Source: Ruminococcaceae bacterium UBA1734
Lineage (GTDB): Bacteria > Bacillota > Clostridia > Oscillospirales > Acutalibacteraceae
Assembly (NCBI GenBank): GCA_002315765.1
Contig: DCIE01000061.1
Location: 1 to 17,505 of the forward strand
Reading direction: 5' to 3'
Length of the DNA stretch: 17,505 bases
In this document: positions 7,960-15,389 of the stretch, piece after piece
Layout of the letters: every line of letters begins with the position of its first letter
Numbering within the stretch: position 1 is the stretch's first letter
Made by a program: the position numbers and the translations under genes
The notes under the pieces: model-generated
Told to the model about the DNA's origin: nothing
Database searches by the model: none
The model's input: only the letters and a program-made list of their open reading frames with translations

Positions 7960-10900
7960 TTATTCAATTGTAATTTTCATTACACCGTTGTAGTGAACAC
8001 CGTATTGAATATGCTGTGGAATAACATAAGCATTACCGCCTACATCAGTTGCCACCGTGCCGTCTTGATTCAAACCGACAATTTCAGTATATCCATGTGC
8101 ATGTTCATCACCGCAAATAAGTCCCTTAATTATATCGTAATTCTTTCTGATAAGGGTGCAAACGGCTTGCGTAGCGGTATCGTTATTATTGCCACCAACA
8201 AAGTAATTATTATTTCCGGTATAGAAATTCATACTATATGAGCCTGTTGAAGCTGTACCGAACGAAGTTTTATCAGCAGCGGTACCCTGATCACTCATAA
8301 AGTAAACTGCCTGTTCATTAGGATTCCATGTGCGCATTGCGCTATGCTGGAATATAATTACCGGAACATTCTTTGTTCGTGCTTCACTCAATGCAGATTC
8401 AAGTTGTGTATACTGTGAGGCAGTATAAGACTTTGTAGAATCATCCAAGTATATAAGCATTAAATTATCTGTAACGCCATCACTCTTCTTCATAATCTCA
8501 TAGTCAAAGTTTACACCGTTAGTCCAATGTTCTTGAATTAATGCATTTCTTTCAGCAAGAGAATACTTCGACTTAAGTCCGGATGTATCTGCCTGGCATG
8601 TTTCCATTGTTTCATGGTTACCAAGTACCATCTTGATACTACCATTTACCGACTTATTTGTCAATAGGCGTTCTGTCATTTCTATCGAACCGTTAGAGAT
8701 ATAGTCAACAGCGTCTCCGCCCATAACGGTCTTTTTGAACATACTTGCATATTCCATTGCTTTCTTTAAGTTGTTCAATTGAGAGCCATCTCTCAACCAA
8801 GTTCTACCACGATAGGAAGAAAGAGCATTTGTATTCTTTTCAAGAATATCTTTTTCATCCACATAATTCAAATGTGGGTCTGTAAAGAAAGCTATTTCGG
8901 TCTTTTCGGTATCGGCGAAACCTGTTAAGTTTGCTTCTCTTACCAATAGATTGTTTTCAAGAATATATATCTTGTGATTTGGATTAGTGTCCTCGCAACC
9001 TTCAACACCGCAATAATATTGCTTTACGGTATTTTCGGCAAAATATGCGTCAACTCTATCATTTTCCACATAATCAATAATACTGTTTTCAACATTGGTT
9101 TTAGACGAATTGTTTGTTTCGGCAGCAACCTTATAAAGACTGCTTTCAAAATCATCGGTATAAACTACCTTTGTTTCGCCCTTAGCATTGTTGTATTTAA
9201 TATATCCGCGAACCGAATAGAACTTATTGTATTTTGCACTGTCCACATTTGTTAAACAAAGGGTATACTTAAGTTGTGTGTCGGTTTCTTCAAGAATATT
9301 TGTTGCAACAACCTTTGTAGGTGTAGCCCCTGTTTTCAAAGGGGTAAAGTTTTCTTTGGTTGTACTATCCCACTGCCACTCCTTAACAATCGGAGTATCA
9401 AGGAACATTTCTTTTCCTTCCGAAGTATCAGTTGGAAGTGTGATTGCGCCGTATTCAACGACTTCAGGTAATTCTTCAAGGAATGACTTATTTAGGTTAA
9501 ATACAAATCTTAATCCTAAATCATTTCCTTCCTTAATATCGGCACCCTCAACATTGAAATTAGCATTAATCAGAGCATCGGTATATTCAGAGCCTTTTAC
9601 AGTTTGTCTTGTTTCATCACGACTGAATAATGCTCCAATCCACAACCAATTGTCTGAGTCTGCAACGGCTACTCTGATTTTGGCAATATGGTTTCCTGCT
9701 GAAAGACCTGTTGCCAAAACGGTAGGATTCATATGATAAAACTTATGTGATGTATATTCACCGCCGTCAATGCTTATTTCATAAGTTCTATTTGATTCTC
9801 CGTTTCGTGAATCATTATAATTATGAAGTAATGCAATTAACTCGGTACCGTTAAATTCAATTGCCAAAGTATGGTCAACATCACCGTACCAGAAATTGAA
9901 AATATCATCGTAACCTCTAAGCGGGAATGCCGTATCATACTTATAGGATACACCGGAACCACCAAGCTGATTAGAACGGTCAATAAGTGCCTTTGAAGGT
10001 TGAATGTATGTAATATTTCCGTTTAACAAATGGTTGTTTTGAACTTCCGGAAGATTGTAAGTAGCGGCAGAACCGTCATATTCACCGTAAACCAATTGGC
10101 TGTTTAGGTATTCTTTTATTACATCAAAATAAACCTGATTGCCTCCCTCTTTCAAGTGAACGGTATCGTAAGCTCCGCAAATTGCTTTCCATTGTTCATA
10201 TGTAAATCCGCCGGGAAGTAAATCGGCAAGAGCACGACCTACATGAATTGAAGGAATGTTATAAATCTTACAAATGTCTTCGTGAGCCTGAGCTTGAGTA
10301 TGAAGATTACCACCGTTAGCCTTTCGTGCCGCATCGGCCTTATCGTAATCAGTAACAAGAACGGTTATGATATCACAGGTCGGGAAAGCTTCTTTAATTC
10401 CTCTGACAATGGTTTCAAATTGATAAGAAGCTCTTTCGTATGTAGCATTGTCATATTTATCGTTTATTGAATACTCGAGGAAAATAAGGTCGGGATTTTG
10501 TGAAAGAACATCCTTATTTAAGCGATAAGAACCGAGAAGTGTTCCGCTTTCTCCACAAGCACAGTTAATTGTATTGATTGTAGCTTCCGGGAAGGTGTTT
10601 TTAAGCCATTCACCGGAAAGATTTCTCCAACATTTTGAAGAGTCAAATCCGGGACCGCCGTATCCTTCTGTTACGGAACCGCCGAAATAAACCACATTAA
10701 GTTTCTTATTGCCGGTTGTTAACTTGCTATATGTGTTTTGAAGTCCTGTTCCGCGATTGAAGATATAATCGGAATATTCTGAACTTGCCTGTTCTGTGAA
10801 CCAAATAGAATAATCACCTGCCGGAATTGTTAATATGCCGTTTTCAGAGACATATTGATTTGAATTTGAATCAATTGCATGACCTACATATCCATCGGCA

Positions 10901-13131
10901 ATTAAATACTTACCGGCTGTAGGCGTATAAGAAATCTTATCCTGTTCGGATACGGTTAAAGCCCAAATTGATGTGTTTGATATTGAAGCAACTTTACGAA
11001 TTGCCTGACCGACATTATTATATACAACCCAATCGCCGCCACGATATACAACGCCGGGTTTTGCCATTACCTGCAATCCGCCGTCAACCTGAATCTTTTG
11101 ACCGCTTCCAGCTTTTGCACCTAAGAATGCAACATATCCGGCATTTTTAATGCTCATATTTAAGTTTTTCTTAAAATGATATGTAGTATTGTTTTCATTG
11201 TCGCCGCCAAAACGGATTTTAAGCGGATTGTTCTCCGAATGACCTATTTCGGCATTGTTAAGCACTAAGTTAAAATCTTCACTGTTATATGCATTGGAAT
11301 TTGCATAGAAATAGGTTGGAACATTAAGCTCACCGATGTTTTCAATACTGGTACCGGAAAGTGTACAAGCACAGTTATATGTGATGGTTTGGGCGGAATT
11401 AACAATGGCAGTAGAATTGTCTACTTGATATGTTGATGTTGTAATAAACGGTGCCTGACATCTGAGAAAACCGTTATTGCTGTCATTTCTTACATAAAAC
11501 TTTGTACCGCTACCGAATGTTACACTGTTTCCAAGTGCAAATATGTATTTGGGCGTACCTTTTGTTGTTGGTGCAAAAAGGTTTATGTTTTTAAATTCGG
11601 TAGGACCGCTTAAAAGCAATGTTACATTAACTCTGTCGGAATAAGCAACGAACTGATTTACACCCTCGTAACCCTGTACTACGATTGTTGCTGTGTGTAA
11701 TACTTGTCGTTCATTTGAATTTCTTTCCCACGGGCAAACAGTATGACCGCTTGATGAAACAGTATTTCCGTTGTCCGGAGCAATAACATAGATATTTGCT
11801 GTATCTCCTGCCTTAAGTCCATCGGCATTTACGGATTTAACAGCTTCCATAATTGAACCTGCAGGAGTTGAAACACTTCGTCCATCGCCTGTTCCGCCGT
11901 ATTTTGCATAGTAGTTTTTCTCAATCGGTGCAGTTGAGAATGTAATATTCCAAACGCCCTCATCAATTACAAGCTTTCCGGCATTTGACTTAACTGTTGC
12001 ACCTGTTTCGGAATTAACTGCTGTTGCAACATAGCCATCCATTATATCGTAAGTACCTGCTGTTTTCGTAAACTTAATTATATCATTAACCGATGTATTA
12101 ACATACATAATCCACTTACTTGCGCTTGTTAGAGATGTAACCGAATTAACTGCGGTTTCAAGAGAGGTTGTTTGAGTCCAAGTAGCATCTTTGTATTTAA
12201 TTCCGGGCTTTGCCATAACCTGCAATCCGCCGTTTACGGCAATCTTTTGATTACCGAGAGATTTAAGGAATCCAACCTCCGTTGCATTTTTAATATAGAT
12301 ATTAAAGTTTCCTTTTATAGTATGAGTTGTGGAATACTCGTGTGAGCCACCAAAGCGAAGCTTAAAAGGATTGTTAGAGCCAATATCCGAATTGTTAAGT
12401 TCAATATTTAAGTCTTGATTATGAAAACGGTTATCATAATTTTCAGATGTAATATTTAATTCAGCATCAGAAACACAAGTTGAATCGAACACAACTGTTT
12501 GGTCTCCCGAAACATCATAACTTGATTGGTCGCATTGATAAATCGTTAAGGCAAATTTCGGAGAGAAACATTTTGCAAAACCGCCTGAAGAGTCTTTCAT
12601 TTTATAAAACTCAACATCGGAACCAAACTTTACACTGTTACCAAGCGCATAAATATATCTATCATTTGTGCTGGGAGAGAACATATTTACCTTTTTAAAA
12701 GTTGTAGGTCCTCCGATGATTAAAGTGTTATTAAACTTTGTGGAATATGAAATTGAAACATTGCTGTCTCCGTAGCCCTGAACAACAACATGAGCAGTAT
12801 GAGCAACATATCTGCTATCAACTCCGTCTCTTGAATAAGGGAGAAGCGTATTTGATGAAGAATACGAATGATAACCCTCACTCTCATTATAAATTACATA
12901 AACATTAGCAGTATCATCCGCATCTAATCCGTCTGCATTAATACTGTTAATTGCAGCACAAATCGAACCGGCAGGACTGCTTATGCTTCTACCGTCTCCG
13001 GTTCCTAAATATTTTACATAATAGCTTACGGTTTGCGGTGTTGTATCAGCGGCAACATATACGCTGAAAATCGAAAAAATCATTGCTAAACACAATAGAA
13101 TACTGATTAGCCTTTTAAAACTGTTATTCAT
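7960..13131 (-). CDS. Secreted multidomain protein: duplicated beta-rich module, SGNH esterase, C-terminal calcineurin-like phosphoesterase
   Basis: This 1,723-residue protein begins with a Sec signal peptide (charged MNNSFKR, hydrophobic core, likely cut near VYVAA at 25-29). Two homologous modules follow (about 36-400 and 407-780), each starting YY(V/A)KYxGTGDGRS and ending in GGLQVMAKPG plus a short beta tail. Next is an SGNH esterase (about 790-1015): YFGGSVTEG with Ser819, CACGESG (857-863), YSIND with Asn890, and DTVHL with Asp989/His992. A jelly-roll-like segment (about 1030-1170) and a clostridial surface domain (GLRF...VEYG...VRGYI, about 1180-1340) come before a metallophosphoesterase (about 1395-1723). 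Its motifs are TDPH (Asp1418, His1420), GGD (Asp1473), GNHE (Asn1505, His1506), QH (His1596) and GDEHAHG (His1677, His1679). No dockerin, LPXTG or transmembrane anchor is visible. The start has GAGG 8 nt upstream. It probably deacylates a glycan outside the cell; the phosphoesterase substrate is unknown. Confidence 0.93.
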   Translation of the reverse strand: MNNSFKRLISILLCLAMIFSIFSVYVAADTTPQTVSYYVKYLGTGDGRSISSPAGSICAAINSINADGLDADDTANVYVIYNESEGYHSYSSSNTLLPYSRDGVDSRYVAHTAHVVVQGYGDSNVSISYSTKFNNTLIIGGPTTFKKVNMFSPSTNDRYIYALGNSVKFGSDVEFYKMKDSSGGFAKCFSPKFALTIYQCDQSSYDVSGDQTVVFDSTCVSDAELNITSENYDNRFHNQDLNIELNNSDIGSNNPFKLRFGGSHEYSTTHTIKGNFNIYIKNATEVGFLKSLGNQKIAVNGGLQVMAKPGIKYKDATWTQTTSLETAVNSVTSLTSASKWIMYVNTSVNDIIKFTKTAGTYDIMDGYVATAVNSETGATVKSNAGKLVIDEGVWNITFSTAPIEKNYYAKYGGTGDGRSVSTPAGSIMEAVKSVNADGLKAGDTANIYVIAPDNGNTVSSSGHTVCPWERNSNERQVLHTATIVVQGYEGVNQFVAYSDRVNVTLLLSGPTEFKNINLFAPTTKGTPKYIFALGNSVTFGSGTKFYVRNDSNNGFLRCQAPFITTSTYQVDNSTAIVNSAQTITYNCACTLSGTSIENIGELNVPTYFYANSNAYNSEDFNLVLNNAEIGHSENNPLKIRFGGDNENNTTYHFKKNLNMSIKNAGYVAFLGAKAGSGQKIQVDGGLQVMAKPGVVYRGGDWVVYNNVGQAIRKVASISNTSIWALTVSEQDKISYTPTAGKYLIADGYVGHAIDSNSNQYVSENGILTIPAGDYSIWFTEQASSEYSDYIFNRGTGLQNTYSKLTTGNKKLNVVYFGGSVTEGYGGPGFDSSKCWRNLSGEWLKNTFPEATINTINCACGESGTLLGSYRLNKDVLSQNPDLIFLEYSINDKYDNATYERASYQFETIVRGIKEAFPTCDIITVLVTDYDKADAARKANGGNLHTQAQAHEDICKIYNIPSIHVGRALADLLPGGFTYEQWKAICGAYDTVHLKEGGNQVYFDVIKEYLNSQLVYGEYDGSAATYNLPEVQNNHLLNGNITYIQPSKALIDRSNQLGGSGVSYKYDTAFPLRGYDDIFNFWYGDVDHTLAIEFNGTELIALLHNYNDSRNGESNRTYEISIDGGEYTSHKFYHMNPTVLATGLSAGNHIAKIRVAVADSDNWLWIGALFSRDETRQTVKGSEYTDALINANFNVEGADIKEGNDLGLRFVFNLNKSFLEELPEVVEYGAITLPTDTSEGKEMFLDTPIVKEWQWDSTTKENFTPLKTGATPTKVVATNILEETDTQLKYTLCLTNVDSAKYNKFYSVRGYIKYNNAKGETKVVYTDDFESSLYKVAAETNNSSKTNVENSIIDYVENDRVDAYFAENTVKQYYCGVEGCEDTNPNHKIYILENNLLVREANLTGFADTEKTEIAFFTDPHLNYVDEKDILEKNTNALSSYRGRTWLRDGSQLNNLKKAMEYASMFKKTVMGGDAVDYISNGSIEMTERLLTNKSVNGSIKMVLGNHETMETCQADTSGLKSKYSLAERNALIQEHWTNGVNFDYEIMKKSDGVTDNLMLIYLDDSTKSYTASQYTQLESALSEARTKNVPVIIFQHSAMRTWNPNEQAVYFMSDQGTAADKTSFGTASTGSYSMNFYTGNNNYFVGGNNNDTATQAVCTLIRKNYDIIKGLICGDEHAHGYTEIVGLNQDGTVATDVGGNAYVIPQHIQYGVHYNGVMKITIE
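10792..13026 (-). repeat. Tandem duplication of a ~370-residue module inside the fusion gene
   Basis: The two N-terminal modules of the fusion protein (residues about 36-400, bases 11932-13026, and about 407-780, bases 10792-11913) align end to end. Shared segments include GTGDGRS, PAGSI, NADGL, DTAN(V/I)YVI, HTA, VVVQGY, GPT(T/E)FK, ALGNSV, RFGG, GGLQVMAKPG and DGYV. The order is the same in both, so this is a whole-domain duplication rather than a short repeat. The many short beta strands with Asn/Gly turns suggest a right-handed beta-helix or similar solenoid. That is inference from composition. Confidence 0.8.
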
Positions 13132-13167
13132 ATAGTTTTCCTCACTTTCAATATATAATTTGACCTA

Positions 13168-13845
13168 TTACTGAGCAACCGTTTCGTTGTCCATATTAAG
13201 TCTTGTAATATTGAAACTGTCTAAAACACCTTTTCCGTCTATTCTAAGGTCAAAATCCTTTGCGCTACCCTTAGACAGTTTAGTTTTAACGGTATATTCG
13301 GCAGTCTGCCAATCACTTGATATAGCATTAGAGTATGACTTTTCTTCTCCGATGGCATTAATCTTTACGGTCAAAGGAGTAGAAGCTTTATATCTATATG
13401 TAATTCTATATGTAGCTCCTGTACCCATGTCATTAACAAGTGATTTGCAATAAACACATTTTCCGTCAAATGCCAATGTTCCGTCCGAACGGAAGAAATT
13501 TTCAGCCGAAATATTCTTTTTCAACTTAACCAAATCAATAATATTGACACTTTCATCTCCGTTGACATCGGAATACTTTGCCCCTTCAAATTGAGAAACA
13601 ACATCACTATATGCTGTCCCGCTTGCGGACAACAAAGTCGAAACAAGCGATGATAAATCTTCAGAATCTAATTTTCCGTTATTATCTATATCCCCGGGAC
13701 AAACAAAAAACGATTTAGAAGCATCAGAAAAATCATCAGCTACAACATTTTCTTTGTATTTCAACGCTGAAACACAAAGAAATCCGGCTAATACAAACGA
13801 TACAACTAAAAGCATCGCAATAAAGCAAGATACTTTCCTTTTCAT
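13168..13845 (-). CDS. Small secreted dockerin protein with a C-terminal beta-sandwich-like domain
   Basis: With ATG at 13845 the protein is 225 residues: a Sec signal peptide (MKRKVSCFIAMLL..., cut near CVSA at 24-27) followed directly by a type I dockerin. Its first calcium loop is DIDNNGKLDSED (52-63) and its second is DVNGDESVNIID (93-104), with the helices between and after them. Residues ~118-225 form a beta-rich domain with alternating strands (YRITYRYKA, TAEYTVKT, DFDLRIDG) that resembles a carbohydrate-binding or adhesion module. No catalytic motif is visible. A GTG 9 nt upstream would lie inside the AAAGGTGA ribosome binding site, so the ATG is preferred. It lies 36 nt before the big fusion gene and is probably cotranscribed with it. 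Dockerins bind cohesins, so it probably docks on a cell-surface scaffold; no cohesin is present here. An N-terminal dockerin is less usual than a C-terminal one. Confidence 0.88.
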   Translation of the reverse strand: MKRKVSCFIAMLLVVSFVLAGFLCVSALKYKENVVADDFSDASKSFFVCPGDIDNNGKLDSEDLSSLVSTLLSASGTAYSDVVSQFEGAKYSDVNGDESVNIIDLVKLKKNISAENFFRSDGTLAFDGKCVYCKSLVNDMGTGATYRITYRYKASTPLTVKINAIGEEKSYSNAISSDWQTAEYTVKTKLSKGSAKDFDLRIDGKGVLDSFNITRLNMDNETVAQ

Positions 13846-13916
13846 TAAAATCACCTTTCAAAATATATTTTTATAACTTGCTATTTTTATTGTAAATAAA
13901 AAATCAAAAAAAACAA

Positions 13917-13952
13917 TAGCATTTTGTTGCATAAAATTAGCATAATGTTGCA
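13917..13952. repeat. Direct repeat with 21-bp spacing upstream of the dockerin gene
   Basis: TAGCATTTTGTTGCA (13917-13931) and TAGCATAATGTTGCA (13938-13952) match at 13 of 15 positions and start exactly 21 bp apart, about two helical turns, so a protein could bind both on one face of the DNA. They lie between the TATAAT boxes at 13968-13979 and the dockerin start, where a bound protein would block transcription. The operator role is inference. Confidence 0.5.
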
Positions 13953-13967
13953 AAGATTACTAAATGT

Positions 13968-14004
13968 ATTATAATTATAATATTTTTTTGTAAAAAATGT
14001 ACAA
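13968..14004 (-). promoter_or_regulatory. Possible promoter for the dockerin/fusion gene pair
   Basis: Two overlapping-phase TATAAT boxes (13968-13973 and 13974-13979) lie about 120 nt upstream of the dockerin start. Candidate -35 elements are TTTACA (13989-13994, spacer 15 to the nearer usable box) and TTGTAC (13999-14004, spacer 19). Neither spacing is ideal and the region is very A/T rich, so the exact element is uncertain. A promoter somewhere here is expected because a terminator lies just upstream. Confidence 0.4.
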
Positions 14005-14155
14005 CGAATGCCAATAAAAATTGACTAAAAAATATAATTGTCATTATTTTTTGTTGTTTGATTGCAAACTTTAACATAGGTAACACGATATTGATAACAT
14101 CCTTTTTGTAATTCCTGGTATTACACTATGATTTTTCACTCTTTGTCCAACACAT

Positions 14156-14188
14156 AAAAAATTCCCCCATAAAAAATCGGGGGAATTT
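14156..14188 (-). terminator. Strong intrinsic terminator, probably the original terminator of the rubrerythrin gene
   Basis: On the minus strand AAATTCCCCC (14179-14188) pairs with GGGGGAATTT (14159-14168) in a perfect 10-bp stem around a 10-nt loop, and the U-run extends through 14156. It lies 25 nt past the stop codon of the rubrerythrin-like tail at 14213-14278, the expected place for that gene's own terminator. It also isolates the dockerin gene from transcription of the genes to the right. Confidence 0.9.
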
Positions 14189-14212
14189 CACAATATAATA
14201 TAATATGCTGTA

Positions 14213-14278
14213 TTAGGACTTTTTATTAGCAAAACATCTATCTAAAAGTCCCTTAAATGCTTTTCCGTGTCGAGCCTC
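14213..14278 (-). pseudogene. 3' end of a rubrerythrin/NADH-peroxidase-like gene (21 codons and stop)
   Basis: Read on the minus strand, codons from 14278 give EARHGKAFKGLLDRCF followed by ANKKS and TAA. 'DEARHGKAF.GLL.RYF' is the characteristic C-terminus of the ferritin-like rubrerythrins of Clostridia that have an N-terminal rubredoxin domain. The frame continues upstream for about 19 codons (to a TAA at 14339-14341), with GVFCG just before the fragment, but nothing there looks like rubrerythrin. It has no start codon or ribosome binding site of its own. A proper terminator follows 25 nt later. I read it as the displaced 3' end of a rubrerythrin gene left by an integrating element. It could instead be a simple deletion remnant. 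Confidence 0.65.
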
Positions 14279-14298
14279 ACCACAAAAAACACCATAAA

Positions 14299-14323
14299 AG
14301 TCCTTTATTAAAAGGGCTTTTTT
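14299..14323 (+). terminator. Hairpin with U-tract facing the plus strand
   Basis: AGTCCTTT (14299-14306) and AAAGGGCT (14311-14318) pair around ATTA with one G-U wobble, followed by a six-T run (14318-14323). On the minus strand the wobble becomes a C-A mismatch and the U-run is shorter, so it favours plus-strand transcripts. No plus-strand gene ends here. It may end stray antisense transcription or be weakly bidirectional after the nuclease-fold gene. Confidence 0.4.
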
Positions 14324-14327
14324 AATT

Positions 14328-14349
14328 TTAGCACAAAGTTAGCACAAAA
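14328..14349. repeat. Tandem 11-bp repeat TTAGCACAAA(G/A)
   Basis: TTAGCACAAAG (14328-14338) is followed directly by TTAGCACAAAA (14339-14349), with related AGCACAAA at 15291-15298 and AGCACCAAGCAC at 15321-15332, all in the same orientation. They flank the nuclease-fold gene and lie beside the rubrerythrin tail. One-turn spaced repeats next to an attachment scar would fit recombinase arm-type binding sites, though this is inference. Confidence 0.5.
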
Positions 14350-14371
14350 TTTGATTTTTCTATGGGAAAAT

Positions 14372-15244
14372 TTATTCGCTATCCGCACCATAATATTGCT
14401 TTGAAGACTTTACCATTTCTTTTATTATTTCTTTGTGTTTTTCATAGTGAGAAAAGTTTTCAATTCTAACATCATATTCTTTCCAACGAGAAAGATAGGA
14501 AACCTCAAGTCCGGCTTCTTCAAGTCGGGCTATTTTATCTGGGTCTTCAGGACCTTTAAATATAAAAGTCAAAAAACTTTTCTTGGGCTTAAATGAAATA
14601 AAATTCTTGGCTATTCCGTCTTTAGCAATACCTATGTAAAATTTGTTGTATTTTAATTCATAACCTTCTATTAACTCTCCAAGGTCTTCAAAAATTTTAT
14701 CAACATTTTTGAGCATATTTGGTGTGCTTCGCTTATCCCAATAATTTCTATCGGTTATTTCTGCATTTTCTTCTTCATCGTCTCCGGCGTTAATACGGTC
14801 TAATACTTTTGTGAAAATAAGTTCAATATCATCGCCGTGTTTTACCGCAGACATTTGTAAAGCGACTAATGGTATAGCACCATTAAACAATGAAATAACA
14901 TTCATAAAACGACCGGTTATTTCTTCTGCCACAATTACAGCACAATGGTCATATTTGGGATATCTTTTCTTTTCTGTATCCCAGTATTCAATTGTTCTAA
15001 TAATATGGCTCGGGTCGGTAGCTCCCAGTTGAATTTCAACCTCGTAGCGAGCCAAACCGTCTTGGTCTGAAAGTAACATATCTAATCTTCCGCCCGCAGG
15101 TTGTATCTTTTCTCTTTGAATAGGAATTAACTCTCCAAGACCTAAAACAGATGGGTCTTCAAAAATAAAAGATTGTATCGCTGCTTCATTGATTTCCGGA
15201 TGGTCTTTCAATGATATTTTTTCACTTTTTACTAATTTAGCCAT
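14372..15244 (-). CDS. PD-(D/E)XK-like nuclease-fold protein of unknown function
   Basis: With ATG at 15244, 290 residues. An AAGGGGGA ribosome binding site 6 nt upstream supports this start over a longer reading from 15295, which would contain the promoter. The N-terminal half has the pattern of the PD-(D/E)XK nuclease fold: GGRLDML (Asp55), then a strand with EVEIQLG (Glu70, Gln72, an ExQ variant of ExK). A core helix follows (HIIRTIEYWDTEKKRY) and then a strand CAVIVAEE. The C-terminal ~110 residues (about 180-290) look like a separate alpha/beta domain (KFYIGIAKDG...FISFKPKKSFLTFIF), reminiscent of DUF5655-type domains. Such proteins are scattered in Firmicutes, often as lone accessory genes. 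No methylase or helicase partner is adjacent, so a defence role is not shown. It has its own tandem promoters at 15273-15321. Confidence 0.75.
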   Translation of the reverse strand: MAKLVKSEKISLKDHPEINEAAIQSFIFEDPSVLGLGELIPIQREKIQPAGGRLDMLLSDQDGLARYEVEIQLGATDPSHIIRTIEYWDTEKKRYPKYDHCAVIVAEEITGRFMNVISLFNGAIPLVALQMSAVKHGDDIELIFTKVLDRINAGDDEEENAEITDRNYWDKRSTPNMLKNVDKIFEDLGELIEGYELKYNKFYIGIAKDGIAKNFISFKPKKSFLTFIFKGPEDPDKIARLEEAGLEVSYLSRWKEYDVRIENFSHYEKHKEIIKEMVKSSKQYYGADSE

Positions 15245-15272
15245 AAGAATCCCCCTTATAGTCGGTATGGTA

Positions 15273-15302
15273 ATTATAGCGCAAAGAAACAGCACAAATC
15301 AA
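15273..15302 (-). promoter_or_regulatory. Promoter of the nuclease-fold gene
   Basis: A perfect TATAAT (15273-15278) lies 28 nt before the start codon, with TTGATT (15297-15302) 18 nt upstream as the -35. A second TATAAT at 15316-15321 is preceded by TG (extended -10, TGCTATAAT). The two -10 regions share GCTATAATTA, so tandem promoters or a small duplication are likely. Confidence 0.7.
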
Positions 15303-15312
15303 GTGTTGATTT

Positions 15313-15357
15313 TTAATTATAGCACCAAGCACGAATAAGCAAATTTTTTGTTCCCAT
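15313..15357 (-). other. 14-codon open frame with a good ribosome binding site, possible gene remnant
   Basis: ATG at 15355-15357 opens a frame encoding MGTKNLLIRAWCYN and then TAA. It is preceded by AAGGTGA, and the 13-base string GGTGATTATTATG (RBS through ATG) is identical to that of the gene starting at 15938. It lies 32 nt past that gene's stop. The frame runs into the TATAAT of the distal promoter. It may be the stub of a gene cut when the neighbouring cassette arrived, a tiny peptide, or chance. Confidence 0.25.
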
Positions 15358-15389
15358 AATAATCACCTTGGTTTTAAAAATATAATAAA

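Larger units (their letters stand above)
13846..14371. other. 526-bp stretch with no intact gene: regulatory region plus insertion-scar region
   Basis: From low to high coordinates it holds the dockerin gene's leader, a 21-bp-spaced direct repeat and -10-like TATAAT boxes. Beyond these come an AT-rich stretch with nothing recognisable (about 14010-14150), a strong terminator, a rubrerythrin 3' tail, a hairpin facing the plus strand and a tandem TTAGCACAAA repeat. I saw no tRNA, no other RNA gene and no intact coding region in it. Confidence 0.7.

Noticed and set aside
7936..7975. A promoter around the TTAATTAA palindrome for the glycosidase operon
   Set aside because: TTGAAT is present, but no acceptable -10 follows at 16-18 nt, so I could not support it as a feature.
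13861..14160. A CRISPR array, tRNA or riboswitch in the long intergenic region
   Set aside because: There are only two imperfect 15-bp repeats, no cloverleaf and no known riboswitch core.
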